In this document: piece by piece, positions 26,272-34,171 of the stretch | Layout: every line of letters starts with the position of its first letter | How positions within the stretch are numbered: position 1 is the stretch's first letter | Assembly (NCBI GenBank): GCA_020846745.1 | Contig: JADLDI010000023.1 | Coordinates: 1-56,537 of the forward strand | Direction of reading: 5' to 3' | Length of the DNA: 56,537 nt | Origin: Bryobacterales bacterium | GTDB lineage: Bacteria > Acidobacteriota > Terriglobia > Bryobacterales > Bryobacteraceae | The notes under the pieces: model-generated | What the model was told of the DNA's origin: nothing | What the model saw: only the letters and a program-made list of their open reading frames with translations | The model's database searches: none | Translations under genes and position numbers: made by a program

Positions 26272-27251
26272 TCGGATACATTCTCCTTTTGCGGGCAAGT
26301 TTTTCTCATGAAATTGGTGATGGCCGGGCCGTAGGGTTGGCCCTCGGTGGTCGAGATTTCGCCAGTCTCGAGGAGTTGCTTGAGACGGCGCAGGTCGTCA
26401 GAAACCTGCTGCGACGGTTCTTCGCCGAACAGCTTCGCCACCACCGCACCGAGAGGACCTGCCGGCGGCTGGTATTCGATTTCCACGCGCACAATTGTGC
26501 CCTGGCCTGCAGGACCCGGCTCAAACCGGACCGTCCCGAAGTTCGGCACGTCGGCTCCGTCATCGGAACACCAGGCGATCTGTTGGCCTGGCACGTCATC
26601 CACAATCTCCGCGTCCCATTCCACCTTGTAACCGGCAGGCGCTTTGGCTACCCAGTGCGACCGGCCCGGGCCGCCGGCCGTAACGGATTCCACATGCTTC
26701 ATAAAGCGGCCGAAGTTTTGAAAATCACGCCAGAACCCATACACGTCTTCCGGCGAACGGTTGATGGTGATGCTTTTCCGCACGTATACCGAGCCTGAGA
26801 TTGCATTGCCGCGGGTGAGTTGACGCCCGGCAATGATGTCGAGCGCAGTTACACCCGCCACGGCGGCAATGGCCATAAAGGTCCGATTACGGTCGTTGTT
26901 TTCCGACCGTAGCGCCGCGCCGAGTGTGGCCAAATCAACAACGTCGCCTGCCACCCGTGTCCACATCCAACCCGCGGGCCGCTTGTTCGAGAGAATACCA
27001 ACGCCTGCCATCAGTTCGCGCATGCCGTAGGAACGCAGTAATAAGTTGCTCTCTTCCATGCCGATCATCTGTGCCAGTTTCCCCGGTGCGGCGACTTCCG
27101 CCAATCCCAAGCCGATGCTGAACCAACCGAGCGCACGCGCCAGTTGCTGTCCTTCACCTTCGACCGTATTCACATCGCGCCGTATGTATTCCGATTGTGC
27201 TTGTGGATCTGTGCCCACGCTTCGTTCGAAGCTTACATCTGTCGATGCCAT
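26268..27251 (-). CDS. SRPBCC/polyketide cyclase-like protein with N-terminal membrane helices
   Basis: A 327-residue two-part protein. Residues about 35-140 contain hydrophobic helices ([36 protein letters not shown]) typical of small DUF4267-like membrane regions. Residues about 152-300 are a START/SRPBCC domain: [35 protein letters not shown], and [20 protein letters not shown]. Such domains bind hydrophobic ligands. It is the first gene of a two-gene unit with the downstream dehydrogenase (ATGA overlap). The pairing is common in soil bacteria and suggests stress or aldehyde-related metabolism, but the role is unknown. Confidence 0.85.
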   Translation of the reverse strand: MASTDVSFERSVGTDPQAQSEYIRRDVNTVEGEGQQLARALGWFSIGLGLAEVAAPGKLAQMIGMEESNLLLRSYGMRELMAGVGILSNKRPAGWMWTRVAGDVVDLATLGAALRSENNDRNRTFMAIAAVAGVTALDIIAGRQLTRGNAISGSVYVRKSITINRSPEDVYGFWRDFQNFGRFMKHVESVTAGGPGRSHWVAKAPAGYKVEWDAEIVDDVPGQQIAWCSDDGADVPNFGTVRFEPGPAGQGTIVRVEIEYQPPAGPLGAVVAKLFGEEPSQQVSDDLRRLKQLLETGEISTTEGQPYGPAITNFMRKTCPQKENVSE

Positions 27252-27428
27252 CTCGCCTCCTTAGCTGTGTTTCCGATTGGTAGACCTGCCGGTGGACACC
27301 CCTGTTTCGGGTTCGAACGGCGCAAAATTTGCTCGACTCGGTTTACGCGCGGTGTCACGGTCGCGCTTCATCAATCACTTAGTAAGTGGTTACCGAATTG
27401 CCTCAACCGAGGCAGGGAGTAGTAGAAG

Positions 27429-27605
27429 ATGAACGACAAGCTGCAATCGATCACAGTTCATGGAGGGTGGGCGGTGTGCCCGGTGTGCCAATCGTCCATT
27501 TGTGTGCGCATGCGAGCCAACCGGCTCGACGTCGAAAAACGCTGCTCGCATTTCCGCTTTGCCGCTTTGTACGACCGGCTGGTGGCGATGTTCGCCTTGG
27601 CGTGA
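27429..27605 (+). CDS. 58-residue zinc-ribbon-like protein
   Basis: A small ORF starting MNDKLQSITVHGGWAVCPVC, with a second Cys cluster formed by SSICVRMR and KRCSHF. The CXXC plus C and C-x-H pattern suggests a single zinc site. GGGAG lies about 8 bases before the ATG. The stop is 74 bases before the acetamidase-like gene, on the same strand. No family was recognised. The call rests on the motif, the ribosome site and a gap that would otherwise be unexplained. Confidence 0.5.
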   Translation: MNDKLQSITVHGGWAVCPVCQSSICVRMRANRLDVEKRCSHFRFAALYDRLVAMFALA

Positions 27606-27639
27606 GCCGCTGAGCATCGTCGCGAACATCGCCTGGCGC

Positions 27640-27676
27640 TGGTTTATACTGACAAACCACTGGTTTATACTGACAA
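27640..27676 (+). promoter_or_regulatory. tandem 21-base repeat with TATACT boxes ahead of the acetamidase-like gene
   Basis: TGGTTTATACTGACAA occurs at 27640-27655 and again at 27661-27676, a 21-base period or two helical turns. Each copy contains TATACT, close to a -10 box. The second box ends 8 bases before the ATG at 27680, which has no ribosome site, so transcription could begin at the start codon (leaderless mRNA). Alternatively the repeats are a regulator's operator. Confidence 0.45.
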
Positions 27677-27679
27677 GCC

Positions 27680-28684
27680 ATGCGCCTGCCGCTTCTGCTC
27701 CTATTGGGCACTGTTCTATCCGCTGAGACACATACTATCTATCCGAAGAGTTACTACAACTCCTTCGACCACCGGCATCCCGTTCTGGCACGGATCAAGC
27801 CTGGCGATACCGTTTCGACACGCACCGCCGATGCCTCCGGCCGGGACTATACCGGCCAACCCGTAGCCCCTTCCGGCAATCCGCAAACGGGTCCGTTCTA
27901 TATCGAAGGCGCGGAGCCTGGTGACGCGATCGCGATTCGGTTCGACCGTATGCGGCTCAACCGTAGGTGGGGATACACCGGCTACCGCCTTGGCCTGTTC
28001 TCGCTCACGCCCGAGTACGTCGAACGGATCTATCCCAAAGCCTATAAGCAGGATGCCGCCTATCCCGGCCGCGCCGACATCCTGCCGTGGGACCTCGATA
28101 TCCAAAAGCAGACCGTCCGGCTGCGCGAGCCTTCGAGCAAACTCGTAAAGTTCGAGTTCCCCGCCCAGCCCATGCTGGGCTGTGTCGGTGTAGCCGCCCC
28201 CGGTGTGTTCGCGCCCACCTCCGGCATTTCCGGCAACTACGGCGGCAATATGGACTACAACCAAGTCAGAGAAGGCGCCACGGTCTATTTGCCTGTGTTC
28301 CACGCCGGCGCGCTGCTATTCGTCGGCGATGGCCACGCCCTGCAAGGCGACGGCGAACCCACCGGCAACGGCATCGAAACCTCGATGGACGTAACATTTA
28401 CGGTGTCGGTGATCAAGAGGGCGAATATTCCCAATCCACGCCTGGAGACGGGCGAGTTTATCGTGGCTATCGGCAGCCAGCCGGAGTTCAACAGCTCCCT
28501 CGATCGTGCCCTCCGCGTCGCCACCGTCGACATGATCGATTGGCTCGTCAACGACTACAAACTGGAGCCCTGGGCGGCGCACGAGCTAATCGGCTACCTG
28601 GGCAAGTATGATGTGATAACGGTGGCAGGCTCGATGGGTCTGCGCATCCCGAAGAACGTTCTCCCTGCGAAGGCGGCCCGATGA
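27680..28684 (+). CDS. exported acetamidase/formamidase family protein
   Basis: A 334-residue protein of the FmdA/AmdA family with a short signal peptide (1-15, LPLLLLLGTVLSA). Family blocks seen are KPGDTVSTRTADASG (about 40-54), GPFYIEGAEPGDAIAIRFDR (about 74-93), MLGCVGVAAPG with the following NYGGNMDYNQVREGATVYLP, and FVGDGHALQGDGEPTGNGIE. Known members hydrolyse formamide or acetamide in the cytoplasm; export suggests a different, periplasmic amide substrate. It overlaps the next gene by ATGA, so the two are coupled. Upstream is the tandem repeat with TATACT boxes. Confidence 0.9.
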   Translation: MRLPLLLLLGTVLSAETHTIYPKSYYNSFDHRHPVLARIKPGDTVSTRTADASGRDYTGQPVAPSGNPQTGPFYIEGAEPGDAIAIRFDRMRLNRRWGYTGYRLGLFSLTPEYVERIYPKAYKQDAAYPGRADILPWDLDIQKQTVRLREPSSKLVKFEFPAQPMLGCVGVAAPGVFAPTSGISGNYGGNMDYNQVREGATVYLPVFHAGALLFVGDGHALQGDGEPTGNGIETSMDVTFTVSVIKRANIPNPRLETGEFIVAIGSQPEFNSSLDRALRVATVDMIDWLVNDYKLEPWAAHELIGYLGKYDVITVAGSMGLRIPKNVLPAKAAR

Positions 28685-29865
28685 GTATCTACGATCAGTT
28701 TGGAGTCCGGACGATTATCAACGCGAAAGGTTCCTCGACGCGCGTGTCGGGCGGCTTTCTCGCGCCCGAAGTGGCGGCCGCGATCACGGAAGCCGGCCAG
28801 TACTGTGTCGACATGGCCGACCTGCAATCGCGCGCGAGCAACACGATCAGCGAACTCACGGGCGCCGAAGCGGGTATCGTGACGTCGGGCGCCGCCGCCG
28901 CCCTGCTTCTTGGCACTGCGGCCTGTGTTGCCGGGCTCGACCCCAGTAAGATGAATCGCCTGCCCGATACGCACGGCATGCGGAACGAGGTCATCATGGT
29001 GCGCAGCCAGCGCAACTTCTACGATCACGCGGTGCGCACGGTAGGAGTGAAGATCGTGGAAATCGGTTTGCCCGACCGGTATGCCGGCGCGGGTGTCCGC
29101 GACGCCGAAGCGTGGGAGATCGGCGACGCGATCACGCCGCAAACGGCTGCGATCCTCTACGTGATGAACGGCAACGCGCGCCCCGCACTAAAGGAAGTGG
29201 TGCAGGTGGCTCACCAGATGGGAGTGCCTGTGATCGTCGACGCGGCCGCTCAACTGCCGCCCGTCAGCAACCTGAAGCGCTTCATTGCGGAGGGCGCAGA
29301 TTTGGTGGCATTCAGCGGGGGAAAGGCGATCAGTGGTCCGCAAGGCACCGGAATCCTTTGCGGCAAGCACGATCTGATCATGTCGGCGATCCTTCAGAAC
29401 CTCGACCTTGACATCGACTGGGAACAATGGGCGCCTCCGCCATTCTTTATCGACAAGCAGCGCCTGAAGGGCCTGCCTCAGCATGGTATCGGCCGCACCT
29501 GCAAGATCGGCAAGGAACAGATTGTCGGTCTGCTCGTCGCCTTAAAGGCTTTTGTTGCCGAATCCGACGACCATCGGCAACAGCGCTTCGGAGAGATCGC
29601 CAAGCGACTGCAGCGTTCCATCGGGACACTCAAGAACGCGACCGTCACCTTTCAGGACGGCCTCATTCCCAAACTCGTGATCGCCGTCAACGCCAACGCG
29701 CCGGCGAATGCACGCAAGGTGATGCTGGCGATGCAAAACGGCAACCCCAGCATAATCGCCGACCCGTCGCGCGTCGACCAAGGCCAAATCGGCATCAGCC
29801 CGGCATGTTTGCGGCCGGATGAGGTCGACAAGCTCGCGGCGCGGATGCGGGAGTTGTTGGGGTAA
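28681..29865 (+). CDS. SelA-like PLP-dependent enzyme
   Basis: A 394-residue fold-type I PLP enzyme related to L-seryl-tRNA selenium transferase and to D-glucosaminate-6-phosphate ammonia-lyase (DgaE-type). The PLP-binding Lys is K215 in FSGGKAISGPQG. Upstream are PVIVDAAAQLPPVSNL with the Asp that holds the pyridine nitrogen, and GIVTSGAAAALLLG for the phosphate site. It starts with NAKGSSTRVSGGFLAPEV, a family hallmark. There is no tRNA-Sec or SelB nearby, so selenium use is unlikely. Its start overlaps the exported acetamidase-like gene by four bases. Amino-sugar or amino-acid lyase activity is the best guess. It lacks a leader, unlike the relative at 49102. Confidence 0.88.
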   Translation: MSIYDQFGVRTIINAKGSSTRVSGGFLAPEVAAAITEAGQYCVDMADLQSRASNTISELTGAEAGIVTSGAAAALLLGTAACVAGLDPSKMNRLPDTHGMRNEVIMVRSQRNFYDHAVRTVGVKIVEIGLPDRYAGAGVRDAEAWEIGDAITPQTAAILYVMNGNARPALKEVVQVAHQMGVPVIVDAAAQLPPVSNLKRFIAEGADLVAFSGGKAISGPQGTGILCGKHDLIMSAILQNLDLDIDWEQWAPPPFFIDKQRLKGLPQHGIGRTCKIGKEQIVGLLVALKAFVAESDDHRQQRFGEIAKRLQRSIGTLKNATVTFQDGLIPKLVIAVNANAPANARKVMLAMQNGNPSIIADPSRVDQGQIGISPACLRPDEVDKLAARMRELLG

Positions 29866-30003
29866 GTACGAACCAGTACATTCGATCTGATCCGAGCCGG
29901 TTCGGCATAGCGGCGACTGTCAACACCGTCGTCGCCCTGCCCCAACGCCGTGCGTCCGGGTCTGTACGCGACGGTCTTAGTGGGTTACGTCAGCACTTTC
30001 TCG

Positions 30004-30161
30004 CCGGACGCCCCCGTTTACCCGTCTGAACCGGGCGCGGGACCACGACCTGCAGCTATATCCCATTCAATCCGGCCCCGCGCCGCAGGCTGAATTGACG
30101 GTGACAAGGGCGAAGTTTCAATCCGAGCGCCTGCGTAAGGCGTGACAGGCGGGGGCGTCCG
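30004..30161. repeat. 12-base inverted repeat around a 134-base spacer
   Basis: CGGACGCCCCCG at 30004-30015 is matched exactly by CGGGGGCGTCCG at 30150-30161. The spacer is rich in GC and has no ORF. It could be the ends of a small degraded mobile element or the base of a structured RNA. Confidence 0.5.
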
Positions 30162-30241
30162 TCAGTTGTCAATTTTCGTTGCTTCAGCCGAGGGTCAATT
30201 TACCTCTTCGAAGGGACAAGGCATGTAACCTACATGGTTCT

Positions 30242-30285
30242 AGCTTGCCCTGTGGTGCAGGGTGTCATCTGCGTCAGGGCAAGCT
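30242..30285. promoter_or_regulatory. 11-base perfect hairpin upstream of the sigma factor gene
   Basis: AGCTTGCCCTG (30242-30252) pairs exactly with CAGGGCAAGCT (30275-30285) across a 22-base loop. It lies 88 bases before the sigma factor start, in a place where a transcription-factor operator or an upstream terminator would be expected. Confidence 0.5.
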
Positions 30286-30373
30286 CTGGTCGTTATTTTC
30301 GTCGGCCAACGCCGCCCGTGAAATTAGTTCGTAGGCACTTGCCCTACTTATCCAACCGAGTAGTTAGTATGAT

Positions 30374-30973
30374 ATGAACGACGCTTCTGCAATCCTGGAA
30401 TCGAATCTCATGGACGGCTCTGTGACCGTGCTTCTACGACGCTGGCAATCGGGGGACTCCAACGCGGAGGCCGAGCTTTTCGACAAAGTCTACCCGGAGC
30501 TGGAGCGGATGGCGGCCCACATTATGCGTCGCGAAGGCCCTGCCATCACCATCGAACCGGCCGCCTTGGTGAATGAAGTTTATCTGAAGTTGACCGCCGG
30601 ACAGCAACTCGACTACAAGGACCGCGCACACTTTCGTTGCGTCGGCGCCCGCGCGATGCACCAGTTACTGACTGACCGCGGCAGGGCACGCCGTGCCGCC
30701 AAGCGCGGCGGCGATTTTCGCGTAGTTACACTGAGCGGCGATGCCGCCGGCGCTTCCTCTAACATCGACGAAATCATTGCCGTGCATCGGGCGTTGCAAC
30801 GTCTGGCTGATCTGAATCCGCGCCAGTACCGGATTGTGGAGATGCGTTATTTCCTCGGAGCCACCTTCGAGGAGATAGGTGATTCGCTTGGCATCGCTTC
30901 ACGCACCGCTAAGGCGCAATGGGCCGCGGCGCGGCAGTGGCTGTCCCTTGAGTTGGGGGACAAGAAGGCTTGA
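30374..30973 (+). CDS. ECF-type RNA polymerase sigma factor
   Basis: A 199-residue sigma factor. Region 2 is NAEAELFDKVYPELERMAAH and the following EPAALVNEVYLKL. Region 4 is LNPRQYRIVEMRYFLGATFE and EIGDSLGIASRTAKAQWAAA, a clear helix-turn-helix. It belongs to the same STPK-associated subgroup as the factor at 15393, but the two differ greatly in sequence. Its stop overlaps the TTG start of the kinase (TTGA), so both proteins are made from one message. There is no anti-sigma gene. Control by the kinase is inferred. Confidence 0.93.
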   Translation: MNDASAILESNLMDGSVTVLLRRWQSGDSNAEAELFDKVYPELERMAAHIMRREGPAITIEPAALVNEVYLKLTAGQQLDYKDRAHFRCVGARAMHQLLTDRGRARRAAKRGGDFRVVTLSGDAAGASSNIDEIIAVHRALQRLADLNPRQYRIVEMRYFLGATFEEIGDSLGIASRTAKAQWAAARQWLSLELGDKKA

Positions 30974-33711
30974 ATTTCGAGCAGGAACGGCGCGTAACAG
31001 AACTCCTCGGTGAAGCCTTCGAGTTACCGTCCGCCGAGCGTTCGCTGTTCGTAAGGCGGGCCGCCGCCGACGACCCCGAGGTTGTTGCGGAGGTTCTCCG
31101 TCGCCTCGATCACTCGCCCTCTACCGGATGGATGCCCACGGGTGGTGGTGCCGATACATCTCGCGCCAATGGCCCGACATTCACCTCGGGTGACCTTGTC
31201 GGCGGCCGCTACCGCGTGAAACGTTTCATCAGTGCTGGCGGAATGGGCGAGGTCTACGAGGTTTGGGACGAGGCCCTGCGCCAGCGGATCGCTCTCAAGA
31301 CAATCCTCCCCGCAATCGAAGCCAACCCGCGCGTCCTCGAGCGATTCCGGCGTGAAGCCGCGGCTGCCCGCGAAGTTACTCATCCCAATGTCTGCCGTGT
31401 ATTCGACGTCGGCGAACACCGCCGCGGCGACGGCGAACCCAACTCCGAGACCGCCTTTCTGACCATGGAGTTCCTGGATGGGGAAACACTGGCCGAACGC
31501 TTGAAATCCCGCGGTCCCATGACGCCCGGCGAGGCGCTGCCTTTGCTGCGGCAGATGGCCCAAGGTCTCACCGCCGCGCACCGCTCCGGCGTTGTACATC
31601 GTGACTTCAAGCCAGGCAACGTGATGCTGGTCCCAAGCTCCGCAGGTGAACGCGCCGTCGTAACCGATTTCGGATTGGCGCGCTCCGTGGAGCCTCCCGC
31701 GACGCCCGAACACGGTGCCGCACAGACCGACCTCACTGCGACAGGCGCCGTCGTAGGAACTGTCAAATACATGGCCCCGGAACAACTGGCCGGCGAGGCG
31801 ACCGGCCCGGCGGCAGACGTCTACGCCTTTGGTGTAGTGATGCACGAAATGCTCACAGGCAGAACGCCGGTTTGGCCCCGCCCCTCCGGTTTCCAGCTCC
31901 ACCCCGCCTGGGAGCGGGTCATCGGCGCGTGTCTCGCTGAGAAACCGGATGCCAGGCCGGCTTCTCCTGCCGACGCGATTTCCGCTTTGGACATGCCGTC
32001 GTCCAATCCCGGGATGGTGCCTTCACAACGCCGGAGCCGGTTGTGGGCTGTGGCCGTAGCGCTTTTTCTCGTCCTCTGCGCTGCACTCCTCTTCTGGATT
32101 TCTCGCTTATCGGTTAGGGACCCCGGCCCGGCTGGAGCAACCACAAGCGTGGCGGTGCTGGCGTTTCGGGCCGGTGAGCCGGACCTTCAGATTTTCGCGG
32201 ATGGATTAATGGACGTAATCGCGCAGAGACTCGCTCAGTATGAAGACGCGAACCGTGCCTTACTGGTCGCGCCGGCCAGCGAAGTTCGCCGGGCCAATGT
32301 CGTTTCCGCCACTGATGCGCGGACCAAGCTGGGCGCCAACCTCGTGGTCGAAGGGACCTTGCATGCTCAGCAGGACCGCCTACGCCTCACCATGTCCGTC
32401 ATCGATACGTCCACTATGCGTCAGGTGAACTCCGCCATTGTAGAAGGTAAGCGGTCCATGGCTCTGTCCGTGCAGGATGAGGCGGTATTGAAATTGGTCC
32501 GTGCCCTCGATTTGCGTGTCAGGCCTGATCTTGCGGCAGATCTGAATCGCGTCAATCCTTTGTCGCCAGGCGCCTACGAATTCTTTCTGCAGGCAAAAGG
32601 ATACCTGCAGCGCAACGACCGTCTAACCGACATCGATAGCGCCATCGAGTTGCTGAACCGCGCCATCTCGCTCGATCCATCGAACGCCGCTGCCTTTGCC
32701 TCCCTCGGTGAGGCCTACTGGTACCGCTATGAGCGCACGTCCGACATTACCTTGGTCGCAAAGGCGCGCCAAGCCTGCGATACCGCACTGCGCCTCGACC
32801 CGCGCCAACCTCAAGTACACGTAACGCTCGGCAGGTTGCTCGTAGGCACCGGCCGCCACCAGGAGGCAATCCCCGAGTTTGATAAGGCGCTCTCCCTCGA
32901 CCCGCGAAACTCCGATGCATATCAGGCCCTTGGCCGAGCCTACCAGAATAGCGGCGACCTAGCTCGCGCGGAGTCAACTCTACGAAAGGCCATTGAGCTA
33001 CGCTCGACCGACTGGCGCGCCTATCGGGAGCTCGGCTTGTTCTTTTACCGGCAGTCCGACTACCGCCGTGCCATCGAACAGTTCGAAAGAGTGGTGCAAC
33101 TAACTCCTGACAACGCCAGTGCCTATAACAACCTCGGCGGCTTCTATGGCATCGTCGGCGACAAAGTTAAGGCCCGCCAAATGCTTGAGCGCGCGCTAGC
33201 TCTCGAACCTACCAGGGTAAGCGCCCTGACCAACCTCACGAAGATCCTCTTCGACGAAGGCCGGACAAACGAGGCGATTTCCCGCTGGCAGGCGGCGGTT
33301 GAGCGCGATCCATCCAGCCACCGCCTATGGGGGAATCTCGGCGCCGCCCAAACGAAAGGGGGCCGGCTGGAAACTGCCAGGGCAAGCTTTGGAAAAGGTA
33401 TTCAGTTGTTGACCGAAGCCATCGCCGTCAATCCCTCCGGTCGGGAACTCTACAGCTACCGCGCCCACTACTACTCGGCTATCGGGCTCACCAAGGAAGC
33501 GCTGGCCGATCTCCGACGCACCGGCACTCCGGCCGGGGGCGATGTCGAAATGCTGGTCCGCGACGCTCTGACCTTCGTCGAAGTTGGACGACCCGCGGAC
33601 GCCCGTCTCCGTCTGGAGGCAGCTCTCGGGAAGGGCTACCCGCGAAGCGAAGCGCTGAAGAATCAAAAATTGCGGCAATTAGTTTCTGAGAAACAAACAA
33701 GGAGCAGATAG
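30970..33711 (+). CDS. Ser/Thr protein kinase with TolB-like and TPR regions
   Basis: A 913-residue Hanks-type kinase starting at TTG 30970. The glycine loop is ISAGGMGEVYE (87-97), the ATP Lys is K110, the catalytic HRDFKPGN has D212, and DFG is 233-235; it should be active. One membrane helix (about 358-378, LWAVAVALFLVLCAALLFWI) separates it from a TolB-like domain (TTSVAVLAFRAGEPDLQIFA, about 392-411; LVVEGTLHAQQDRLRLTMSV). TPR repeats follow from about 525 to 800 (AYEFFLQAKGYLQRNDRLTD and on). Repeats and TolB-like part are probably extracytoplasmic. It is coupled to the sigma factor upstream and followed after one base by a small unknown gene. The layout repeats that at 12521-15917. Confidence 0.93.
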   Translation: MNFEQERRVTELLGEAFELPSAERSLFVRRAAADDPEVVAEVLRRLDHSPSTGWMPTGGGADTSRANGPTFTSGDLVGGRYRVKRFISAGGMGEVYEVWDEALRQRIALKTILPAIEANPRVLERFRREAAAAREVTHPNVCRVFDVGEHRRGDGEPNSETAFLTMEFLDGETLAERLKSRGPMTPGEALPLLRQMAQGLTAAHRSGVVHRDFKPGNVMLVPSSAGERAVVTDFGLARSVEPPATPEHGAAQTDLTATGAVVGTVKYMAPEQLAGEATGPAADVYAFGVVMHEMLTGRTPVWPRPSGFQLHPAWERVIGACLAEKPDARPASPADAISALDMPSSNPGMVPSQRRSRLWAVAVALFLVLCAALLFWISRLSVRDPGPAGATTSVAVLAFRAGEPDLQIFADGLMDVIAQRLAQYEDANRALLVAPASEVRRANVVSATDARTKLGANLVVEGTLHAQQDRLRLTMSVIDTSTMRQVNSAIVEGKRSMALSVQDEAVLKLVRALDLRVRPDLAADLNRVNPLSPGAYEFFLQAKGYLQRNDRLTDIDSAIELLNRAISLDPSNAAAFASLGEAYWYRYERTSDITLVAKARQACDTALRLDPRQPQVHVTLGRLLVGTGRHQEAIPEFDKALSLDPRNSDAYQALGRAYQNSGDLARAESTLRKAIELRSTDWRAYRELGLFFYRQSDYRRAIEQFERVVQLTPDNASAYNNLGGFYGIVGDKVKARQMLERALALEPTRVSALTNLTKILFDEGRTNEAISRWQAAVERDPSSHRLWGNLGAAQTKGGRLETARASFGKGIQLLTEAIAVNPSGRELYSYRAHYYSAIGLTKEALADLRRTGTPAGGDVEMLVRDALTFVEVGRPADARLRLEAALGKGYPRSEALKNQKLRQLVSEKQTRSR

Positions 33712-33712
33712 C

Positions 33713-34171
33713 GTGACAAACAAAACAGAGATCGAATACGAATACCGGGCAAATGCAGGTCCGTCGAAAGAAGGGTGCTTCGAGCGACTCACGAGCGAGG
33801 AGTTTAGAGTATCGAAGAAAACCCACCCCAATCATAAGATTGTAATCAAATCGGATAAGCCGATGTCCTTTTCCTATAAGGTCGAAGAAGCACAATTTAG
33901 AGAGTCAGGCAACCAATGGGTCAACGTGAATGACGTCACTCAAATTCACCCGTTCAAGGACCTGAACCCTCACGGCCAATGTTCCGCCGCGAGCCCTAAA
34001 GTGCACGAAATCGCCGATGATATGGGATTGTGGGCTGTTGCTAAACAACAACAGCCTAGTCTGACGAAGGACTTGGGCGGTCGCGTCAAGGTTAAAATCG
34101 AACCTGATAATCCGTGCACGCCTCATGAGCCGGTGTACAGGAGCCACACCGACTGGCATATCGAATGCTAA
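33713..34171 (+). CDS. small unknown protein co-transcribed with the sigma/kinase pair
   Basis: A 152-residue protein starting at GTG 33713, with AGGAGC 8 bases upstream and one base after the kinase stop. It has no signal peptide. The sequence is rich in Lys, His and Pro, with beta-type stretches (NHKIVIKSDKPMSFSYKVEE) and three Cys. I do not recognise it. Tight linkage to the sigma/kinase pair suggests that it is a substrate, target or regulator of that unit (inference). Its last four bases overlap the end of the convergent glycosyltransferase gene. Confidence 0.75.
   Translation: MTNKTEIEYEYRANAGPSKEGCFERLTSEEFRVSKKTHPNHKIVIKSDKPMSFSYKVEEAQFRESGNQWVNVNDVTQIHPFKDLNPHGQCSAASPKVHEIADDMGLWAVAKQQQPSLTKDLGGRVKVKIEPDNPCTPHEPVYRSHTDWHIEC

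Larger units (their letters stand above)
29866..30373. other. gene-free 0.5 kb with inverted repeats
   Basis: No gene is visible. The stretch holds a long-range inverted repeat (30004-30161) and a compact hairpin (30242-30285), listed separately, and probably the promoter of the sigma/kinase operon. Confidence 0.6.

Noticed and set aside
28681..29865. Selenocysteine synthesis (SelA)
   Set aside because: No selenocysteine tRNA, SelB or SelD is in the window, and the family has many non-selenium members.
29866..30373. Riboswitch or CRISPR-like array
   Set aside because: The inverted repeats are single pairs, not regularly spaced units, and no known aptamer pattern was recognised.
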